This document shows, one piece after another, positions 58,125 to 64,000 of a stretch of DNA of 64,000 nucleotides. The notes under the pieces were generated by a model. The model was not told the origin of the DNA. It was given only the letters and a program-made list of their open reading frames with translations, and searched no databases. The DNA lies in contig DHNW01000024.1 of assembly GCA_002407675.1 (NCBI GenBank), forward strand, positions 44,612 to 108,611, read 5' to 3'. This DNA is from Ruminococcaceae bacterium UBA5406. Lineage in GTDB: Bacteria; Bacillota; Clostridia; Oscillospirales; Acutalibacteraceae. Each line of letters begins with the position of its first letter. The stretch's first letter is position 1. The position numbers and the translations under genes were made by a program.

Positions 58125-59501
58125 TTATCTCTGGCCAATGGGAACATACGGCTTGCTTTTGGAAAGGGAACGGTAGGCCGGCCGCATAATTCTGTTGCAG
58201 GTTGACATTTCTTCTATCCGGTGGGCACACCAGCCTGCAATACGGGAAACGGCAAAAAGAGGGGTAAACAGGTCGCTGGGAATTCCCAGCATCTCATAAA
58301 CCAAACCTGAATAAAAATCCACATTGGCACACATGACTTTATTTTTCCCAGTAACCCTGGCAAATACCTTTGGGGCCAGCCGCTCTACACGCTCAAACAG
58401 CTGTAATTTTTCCAGCATACCGCACTTGGAAGCAACCTTTTCAGCCTGCTGGCGCAGAATAACCGCCCGCGGATCGGACAGCGTGTAAACCGCATGCCCA
58501 ATGCCATAAATCAGACCGGAATGGTCAGCAGCCTTTCCCTCCAGAACTTTTTCGAGATAAGCGGACACTTCGTCGTCGTCGGCCCAATCCTTAACCTGTT
58601 CCATCAGTTCATTCATCATCATCATCACCCGATGGTTGGCACCGCCGTGACGGGGCCCTTTCAGAGAGCCGATCGCCGCAGATATGGCAGAATAAATATC
58701 CGTACCGGTGGAAGAAAGAACACGGGTTGTAAAAGTTGAATTGTTGCCGCCGCCGTGTTCCGCGTGAACCATCATACAGATATCCAGCAGCTTGGCTTCT
58801 TCGTCGGTAAACACACGGTCCGGCCGAATAGCATTCAAGATAGATTCCGCCGCAGACTGTGTCGGATCAATTGGATGGAAATACATGCTTTTTTTATCGA
58901 AGTGCCGGCGTTTCACCTGATAGGCATACGTCATAATCGTAGGGAGGCGAGCAATCAGCTGAATGGACTGGCGCATGTTGTTTTCAAGCGATGGATCATC
59001 CGGGCTGTCATCATAAGAATACAGAGCCAAGACGGAGCGCGCCAGTTTGTTCATGACGTTTTTCGAAGGTGCTTTGATAATCATATCCTCGGCAAAATAT
59101 TCCGGAAGTTCCCGGCTGTGGCTCAGGATACTGCTGAAATGCTCCAGTTCGCCGCGGGTGGGAAGTTTGCCAAACAGCAAAAGCCACGCAACTTCCTCAT
59201 ATCCGAAACGATTCTCTTTAACACAAGCATTTACTATGTCATTGATATCAATTCCGCGGTAAGTCAGCTTTCCCTTGTCTGGTATGCGCTCGCCGTCGGC
59301 AATCAAATAGCCATGCACATTGCATATCAAAGTCAAGCCCGCCATAACACCTGTGCCGTCCGGGTTGCGAAGCCCGCGCTTAACATTGTAAAGGTCAAAT
59401 TTATCGGGCGCTATTTTATTGTTTTCCCGGTATTCACGGCAAAGTTCGCCCAACTGAGAATGATCTGTTTTTGCCTGATCTTCTTTTGTATGTACGCCCA
59501 T
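58125..59501 (-). CDS. gltA: Citrate synthase
   Basis: 458 aa from ATG at 59501, 11 bp after GGAGG; the ATG at 59510 is only 2 bp from that site. Type I signatures: LTYRGIDINDIV, AEHGGGNNSTFTTRV (active His and Asn), GSLKGPRHGGANHRVM (second His) and GIGHAVYTLSDPRA. It condenses acetyl-CoA and oxaloacetate to citrate; in fermentative Clostridia this feeds glutamate synthesis through a partial cycle. A 2-methylcitrate synthase is the alternative, but no prp genes are near. Followed by the membrane protein gene. Confidence 0.92.
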   Translation of the reverse strand: MGVHTKEDQAKTDHSQLGELCREYRENNKIAPDKFDLYNVKRGLRNPDGTGVMAGLTLICNVHGYLIADGERIPDKGKLTYRGIDINDIVNACVKENRFGYEEVAWLLLFGKLPTRGELEHFSSILSHSRELPEYFAEDMIIKAPSKNVMNKLARSVLALYSYDDSPDDPSLENNMRQSIQLIARLPTIMTYAYQVKRRHFDKKSMYFHPIDPTQSAAESILNAIRPDRVFTDEEAKLLDICMMVHAEHGGGNNSTFTTRVLSSTGTDIYSAISAAIGSLKGPRHGGANHRVMMMMNELMEQVKDWADDDEVSAYLEKVLEGKAADHSGLIYGIGHAVYTLSDPRAVILRQQAEKVASKCGMLEKLQLFERVERLAPKVFARVTGKNKVMCANVDFYSGLVYEMLGIPSDLFTPLFAVSRIAGWCAHRIEEMSTCNRIMRPAYRSLSKSKPYVPIGQR

Positions 59502-59792
59502 CAGTTGCATCGCCTCCAACAAAAAACGTAAAAAACACAGCCGCCGTAGGACCAAAATAGATGCGGCTGAACAATTTCTGTTAATTTTTTAATGTTTATT
59601 AATTTTATTGTATATCAGGCGAAAAGTAAAGTCAAGCATTTCCAGGCTTCTCTGGTAATTTTTTTGCAGTAAATCTCATTTATCGTTTCATTATTATAGG
59701 CATATCCTGCTTTTTTATAAATTTATACTCTATATTTTGAATAATTCAATGCCCTTTTATGTAAATATCATTTGCTCTGAGGGGGAGAAACG

Positions 59793-60800
59793 ATGTACAA
59801 AAAAAAAGGAAATATCCTGCTGGGACTTTTACTTTTTCTGGCCATGTTTTTCATTCCGTTCCTGGCACTGGGCGGAAATGCTTCCCGAAAGCCAAGCGGC
59901 ACTTCCGAAAATTCTCAAAAACCGGAAAAGCGAAACGGCAATTCGTCCGGTTTTCGGATCCTGGATACTTCCACAGGCAAAATACTGACTGTCCAGGACC
60001 GTCCATTCCTTTACGGCGCCGTTGCAGCAGAAATGTCCCCGCTGGCCAATCAAGAAGCACTAAAGGCGCAGGCGGTTGCAAGCTACACCTACTACAGCAG
60101 GCTCCGGAAACAGCAAAGAAAATCTCCTTCTTCCTCTCTGCATGAAGCGGATTTTTCCGCCGTCCCCGAAAAGTGGGAAACTTACGTCTCTCCCGATGTA
60201 ATGCGCAAACGGTGGGGAGATAATTTTCAAAAATATGACCAGAATATCTCAAAAGCGGTGGATGCCGTTTTCGGACAGATTCTGGAATACAACGGCCAGC
60301 TGATCGACGCAACCTATTTTGCCATTTCCTCAGGAAATACGGAATCCGCTGAAAATGTGTGGGGCGGAACCGGATATCCCTACCTTATTTCTGTTGCCAG
60401 TCCCCTGGACGTATTCGCGGGAGGTTATGAAACCACGGTGACTTACTCCGAGCAAGAGATGAAAACACGCATTCTGCGCACCGCCCCGAAAGCAGATCTG
60501 AGCGGCTCAGCCTCCGGCTGGATTGGAGCAACAGAATGCTCTTCCGCTGGCACCGTAAAAAGCATTCTGCTGGGCGGACAAAAACGATCCGGAAATCAGG
60601 CACGCTCTGCGTTTAACCTGCGCTCCGCCAATTTTACTGTCGCCTATGCCGACGGAAATTTCACTTTCACAGTCAAAGGGTATGGACACAACGTGGGCAT
60701 GAGCCAGGCCGGTGCGCAGGCCATGGCGAAGCAGGGAGCCGATTATAAACAAATTCTTGCATGGTATTATCCTTCCACAGCCCTTGCAAAACAAGGCTGA
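59793..60800 (+). CDS. spoIID: Stage II sporulation protein D (SpoIID), peptidoglycan lytic transglycosylase
   Basis: 335 aa, ATG after GAGGGGGAG. One N-terminal membrane segment (about 7-25). SpoIID core: VAAEMSPLANQEALKAQAVASYTYY (first Glu is catalytic; quoted in parts VAAEMSP and EALKAQAVASYTYY), YGQLIDATYFAISSGNTE-like NGQLIDATYFAISSG, GYGHNVGMSQAGAQAMAKQG. It trims septal peptidoglycan denuded by SpoIIP/SpoIIM partners during engulfment. Monocistronic. Confidence 0.94.
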   Translation: MYKKKGNILLGLLLFLAMFFIPFLALGGNASRKPSGTSENSQKPEKRNGNSSGFRILDTSTGKILTVQDRPFLYGAVAAEMSPLANQEALKAQAVASYTYYSRLRKQQRKSPSSSLHEADFSAVPEKWETYVSPDVMRKRWGDNFQKYDQNISKAVDAVFGQILEYNGQLIDATYFAISSGNTESAENVWGGTGYPYLISVASPLDVFAGGYETTVTYSEQEMKTRILRTAPKADLSGSASGWIGATECSSAGTVKSILLGGQKRSGNQARSAFNLRSANFTVAYADGNFTFTVKGYGHNVGMSQAGAQAMAKQGADYKQILAWYYPSTALAKQG

Positions 60801-60851
60801 AGGCAACCCCCAACCGAATCAAGCTCTGCCCCTCCCGGCAAGCAATTCTGG

Positions 60852-62018
60852 TTACCGATTCAGCTTATTCGCAATGGAAACATCGCAAAGCTGTTTAATA
60901 CTGTAGACCGCCGCCGACTGCGTAATTCCATTCTGTTTTATATACTTGTAAATATCCAAATTGTAGTATCGAAGATCAATCATGTGAATCTCCGAAAAAT
61001 TTTCCGTAAGATATGGGATCATGCTGTTTGCAAAAGAATCCTTCAGGAGAAGCAGCTTCCCGCCTTTTGAAGAGGGACAGCGGATAACCGTCACGGCAGG
61101 ATTGCCGCCGAGATAAACCGAATATTTGTCTTTTTTCTTCAAATATTCCTCCCAGTATATTCCCTGGTGTGTCACGGAACCAATCTGCTGGGTTACCGAC
61201 GCCTGATCCTTCCGATAGGGTAGCTCCATGGTATCCGGCTGCTGAGCCGCATACAGAGCCTTCGAATACAGCGACCCATAAAACGGCCGGCTGACGCGGC
61301 GGTATTCAAAATTCGTCTGGGGTGCAGGCGTAAGGCCCATGGCCTTAACAAGGGCACAATAGCCCACATAAGCGCCGCGCGACGTCCAATGGTGATCCGT
61401 CTTGAAATAATAGTCACAGCCTGTTTTTTGCAGGCTGAGAGCGTCAAAGACGTCTACCACCGACGTGTTCTGCCCCGCACCCTTTTTCAGAGTGTCCAGC
61501 TCCGCGCGCTGATCGTGGTTCGGCGCGGAATCCGGAAGGTTCTGCCGCTGCTCCTGCGATCCGGACGGAACCGGCAGGATTGTCAGCGGGATGCCGGCTT
61601 TCTGCGCAAAGCCGTCCAGCGCTGCGGCGTTCCTTCGGAACGTACCTGCCGTATCCGGCAGGAGGACTTCATATATATGACCCTGACGGCCGAAATACAC
61701 GCCGCCTTCCGCCGGTTCCGCCGAATAATCCGAAGCAAGATCCCGCCTGCCGGTGAGAAGCTGCCACGACGTATTCAGTTTCACAAACGATTCGCGGAGC
61801 ATGAAATGATCGCCGACATACTTCCCGGCGGATTTCATGAAGCTGCCGTCCTTCAGGGTATCCAGCGTAAGGTTTGGAGGATCCTCCAGCATACGGTTCT
61901 CATCCGCAGAAAAAGACCGTTTGGGGGCAAATATCAGCCATCCATCCCCAACCACAATGGCAAGTATCAGCACGCAGGCAGCAAACACCGAACCGCGCGG
62001 ACATTTTTGTTTTTTCAT
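60852..62018 (-). CDS. DHHW-family surface protein (AlgX/AlgJ-like SGNH domain)
   Basis: 388 aa from ATG at 62018, 8 bp after GGAGG. N-terminal membrane anchor (about 10-30). Family signatures: FSADENRMLEDPP, the glycan-like site GRQGHIYE, and KTDHHWTSRGAYVGY, which names the DHHW family. LLLLKDSFANSMIPYL supplies the GDS-like Ser. It is the extracytoplasmic partner of the MBOAT protein encoded upstream; together they transfer an acetyl (acyl) group to a surface polysaccharide or teichoic polymer. Terminator not obvious. Confidence 0.9.
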   Translation of the reverse strand: MKKQKCPRGSVFAACVLILAIVVGDGWLIFAPKRSFSADENRMLEDPPNLTLDTLKDGSFMKSAGKYVGDHFMLRESFVKLNTSWQLLTGRRDLASDYSAEPAEGGVYFGRQGHIYEVLLPDTAGTFRRNAAALDGFAQKAGIPLTILPVPSGSQEQRQNLPDSAPNHDQRAELDTLKKGAGQNTSVVDVFDALSLQKTGCDYYFKTDHHWTSRGAYVGYCALVKAMGLTPAPQTNFEYRRVSRPFYGSLYSKALYAAQQPDTMELPYRKDQASVTQQIGSVTHQGIYWEEYLKKKDKYSVYLGGNPAVTVIRCPSSKGGKLLLLKDSFANSMIPYLTENFSEIHMIDLRYYNLDIYKYIKQNGITQSAAVYSIKQLCDVSIANKLNR

Positions 62019-62057
62019 CTTTCTCACCTCCAAAACCAATCTATACCGACACGGGCA

Positions 62058-62504
62058 CGCAAGACGTGCGCGGTGACCGGCAACAGCGGGCGCAGAACCA
62101 CGGGCGGGAACCGCAGGCTAAAAGCGGAAATACTGGAACGGGCTGCAGGGATTGCAGACCAGATAGGACAGCGACACCACAAACATGCCCGCAAAGCCTG
62201 CGCACCAAACGGCGCAAAGGCCGGCCGAAACGGGCGGCAGAAACGCGGGTGGACTATCCAAAATAAAAGCGAAAATACAGGAACGGGCTGTATGTATTGC
62301 AGACCAGATAGGAAAGCGACACCACAAACATGACCGCAAAGCCTGCGCACCAAACGGCGCAAAGGCCGGCCGAAACGGGCAGCCGAACCACGGGCCGGAA
62401 CCGCAGGCTAAAAGCGGAAATACAGGAACGGGCTGTAGGTATTGCAGACCAGATAAGACAGCGACACCACAAACATGCCCGCAAAGCCTGCGCACCAAAC
62501 GGCG
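62058..62504. repeat. 145-bp tandem repeat array derived from the MBOAT gene 3' end
   Basis: Three copies of about 100 conserved bases start at 62123, 62268 and 62413 (exact period 145 bp), with a further partial unit at 62058-62117. Each copy, read on the minus strand, repeats the codons for the last 30 or so residues of the MBOAT protein (CAGFAGMFVVSLSYLVCN, then a YFRF-type ending). The copy at 62408-62504 is the true gene end; the other copies lie in the gap before the DHHW gene. They differ by scattered substitutions, so the duplication is not recent. 145 is not a multiple of 3, so copies fall in different frames relative to the gene. Confidence 0.9.
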
Positions 62505-63796
62505 CGCCCCGCCCTGCCGCCTGTGCGCAGGCTGCGCGCCAGACGAGCGGGAAGCGGCGACGATCCGAACGCGGCAACGGCCAGCAGCAGGCCGAAGGTT
62601 ACAAGCGAATAAGTCCCCAGGCTGTCTGATCCAGGGGCAAAGCCAAACATAGCGGCAAGCGCGGAAAACGCCGCAGACAGCTGCGTATGACTGAAAAACA
62701 CCCATCCAACCACGGCCGCCACAAAAGCATAAAGCCAACTGAAGAATTTTGGAATCCGATCCAGCCACTTTTGCAGGAACAGCTTTTCGCAGATGATAAG
62801 AAGCCCCCAATAAGCGCCCCAAAAGGCGAAATTCCATTCCGCGCCGTGCCACAGACCCGTTAAAACCCACACTATGGCAAGGTTGCGAACCATTTTCAAG
62901 CGGGAACAGCGGCTGCCGCCCAGCGGGAAATACAGATACTCGCGGAACCAGCCGCCGAGCGTCATGTGCCAGCGGCGCCAGAACTCCGACGCACTGCGCG
63001 ACACATACGGATAATTGAAGTTCTCGGGCAGTGTAAATCCAAACATATGACCGAGGCCGACAGCCATATCCGTATATCCGGAAAAATCAAAATAAATCTG
63101 GAACGTAAACGCAAGCGCGCCGAGCCACGCCGAAAGCACCGACGGACTGCCAAAATGCTGAACCCGATCCGCAAGCTGGGCAAGCTGGTCGGCAAGCATC
63201 ACTTTCTTGAACAGGCCGAGCGAAAACCGCCGGCATCCATCCACAAACTCCGGCATGGCTGCCTTTCTGCCGCGAAGCTGTGCCTGTATATCCTTATACC
63301 GGATAATCGGACCGGATATCAAATGCGGAAACAAGGAAAGGTAAGTTCCGAAATCCACCAGATTCCGCTGAACGGGCGCGTCGCCGCGGTAGAGGTCGAC
63401 GGCGTAGGAGATGCTCTCAAACGTATAAAAGGAGATGCCGATCGGGAGCGACACCTGCGGCGACGGGATGGGAAGCCCCGTTACGGCCTGAAGCGTCCGC
63501 GCTAAAAGCCCGGCGTACTTGAAAAATCCCAATATCCCCAGATTGACGCAGACCGAAAGGGCAAGCACCGCCTTTCTGGCGCGGCGGCTCTTCCTGCCGG
63601 CCATCAGAAGCCCTATGACATAATCGAACAGGACGGCAAACAGCATCAACAGAATAAATACCGGCTCGCCCCACGCGTAAAACACCAAACTGAACGCAAA
63701 AAGGCAGCCGTTTTTCCACTTCGACGGAACCAAACGGTACACCAGCAATACTGCCGGCAAAAATATAAATATGAACGTTATGCTGCTGAATACCAT
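62408..63796 (-). CDS. MBOAT-family O-acyltransferase (AlgI-like)
   Basis: 462 aa with about ten membrane spans. Signatures: FYAWGEP, SLPIGISFYTFESISYAVDLYRG (in parts), LFPHLISGPIIRY, the RRWHMTLGGWFREYLYFPLGG block and the catalytic His in LTGLWHGAEWNF. It carries an acyl group across the membrane for transfer by the DHHW protein. Last residues and stop lie in the first unit of the 145-bp repeat array. Ribosome site is weak (GGCGGGATGAC). Confidence 0.94.
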   Translation of the reverse strand: MVFSSITFIFIFLPAVLLVYRLVPSKWKNGCLFAFSLVFYAWGEPVFILLMLFAVLFDYVIGLLMAGRKSRRARKAVLALSVCVNLGILGFFKYAGLLARTLQAVTGLPIPSPQVSLPIGISFYTFESISYAVDLYRGDAPVQRNLVDFGTYLSLFPHLISGPIIRYKDIQAQLRGRKAAMPEFVDGCRRFSLGLFKKVMLADQLAQLADRVQHFGSPSVLSAWLGALAFTFQIYFDFSGYTDMAVGLGHMFGFTLPENFNYPYVSRSASEFWRRWHMTLGGWFREYLYFPLGGSRCSRLKMVRNLAIVWVLTGLWHGAEWNFAFWGAYWGLLIICEKLFLQKWLDRIPKFFSWLYAFVAAVVGWVFFSHTQLSAAFSALAAMFGFAPGSDSLGTYSLVTFGLLLAVAAFGSSPLPARLARSLRTGGRAGRAVWCAGFAGMFVVSLSYLVCNTYSPFLYFRF

Positions 63797-63889
63797 GTCA
63801 TCCCGCCTTACTCTTTTTACCCTTCCCCTATTGTATCGAAACCTTACGGCTTTTTCAAGAGCCTTTCACCTAACCCGTAAAAACAGGGA

Positions 63890-63922
63890 AAAGTTGCCCT
63901 CCGGAGAGCAACTTTCTCTATA
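63890..63922 (+). terminator. Hairpin near the window end
   Basis: AAAGTTGC (63890-63897) pairs with GCAACTTT (63908-63915), followed after a few bases by a T-rich run. No plus-strand gene ends here; it may serve a gene beyond the window on either strand. The last 200 bases hold no gene I can support. Confidence 0.4.
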
Positions 63923-64000
63923 TTTTTTTAAATTTTTTTTCAGTGCGTTTTTAAAATCAATTCTGTAACTTTTTTAATTGCACTCAGGCCGTGCAGGCCC

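Noticed and set aside
62118..62870. 250-codon minus-strand frame across the repeat array and the MBOAT 3' half
   Set aside because: It overlaps the MBOAT gene in another frame, in GC-rich repeats with few stops. No start signal or domain; its length follows from repeat composition.
1..64000. CRISPR arrays, prophage or integrative element boundaries
   Set aside because: No regular short spaced repeats, integrase, terminase or attachment-site repeats next to the tRNA genes were seen. The only mobile trace is the ISL3 remnant.

Overview
The window reads as the chromosome of an anaerobic, endospore-forming, low-to-mid GC Gram-positive bacterium of the class Clostridia, probably a relative of the Oscillospiraceae/Ruminococcaceae (inference from gene content, not from a marker gene). 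Spore genes (sleB-type cortex hydrolase, spoIID, tgl transglutaminase) show a spore former. Pyruvate:ferredoxin oxidoreductase and 2-hydroxyacyl-CoA dehydratase activase-type genes point to anaerobic fermentation. Ribosome binding sites are strong AGGAGG-type sites, and GTG and TTG starts are common.

Layout. 0-4.3 kb: a two-gene activase/dehydratase-like pair. 4.3-5.8 kb: a diguanylate cyclase gene whose leader carries a c-di-GMP-I (GEMM) riboswitch. 5.9-10.7 kb: cyclophilin, ABC exporter, exonuclease III and a beta-CASP ribonuclease-like protein. 10.7-13.3 kb (minus): the nucleoside salvage operon deoD-cdd-pdp. 13.4-14.6 kb: a LytTR regulator overlapping a LiaF-like membrane protein. 14.7-20.1 kb: an M3 peptidase converging on nifJ. 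20.2-24.8 kb: a NarL-type two-component system, a TtcA-like PP-loop protein, a GpsA-like dehydrogenase and an Mrp/NBP35 ATPase. 24.8-31.6 kb: adenine deaminase, SGNH hydrolase plus lipoprotein, KDG-type kinase, DUF421 protein and a GH28 pectinase. 31.7-33.7 kb: a GntR(YtrA-type)/ABC module with a very clear promoter-operator. 33.8-36.7 kb: TrkH/TrkA potassium uptake. 36.8-37.1 kb: tRNA-Thr and tRNA-Tyr. 37.2-41.2 kb: NAD synthetase, a flippase-like membrane protein and a glycosyltransferase.

41.4-51.0 kb is rich in envelope and spore functions: VanW protein, two MGDG-synthase-type glycosyltransferases, SleB, a lipoprotein, a zinc-ribbon protein, a divergent UppS, a PlsY-like acyltransferase, spore transglutaminase and an unknown partner protein. 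51.2-55.9 kb is a CUT1-type oligosaccharide ABC transporter operon flanked by two wrecks: an internally deleted GH39 glycosidase and an internally deleted ISL3 transposase. 55.9-59.5 kb holds gap, an eight-TM membrane protein and citrate synthase. 59.8-63.8 kb holds spoIID and a DHHW/MBOAT O-acylation pair, between which lies a 145-bp tandem repeat array made from the 3' end of the MBOAT gene.

No CRISPR array, prophage, restriction system or rRNA operon was seen. The observations I would follow first are the c-di-GMP riboswitch feeding back on its own synthase, the 145-bp tandem duplications of the MBOAT C-terminus, the LytTR/LiaF-like pair, and the spore/envelope gene neighbourhood with divergent lipid-enzyme paralogues. 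None of these proves a wholly new system. Each is a concrete lead.
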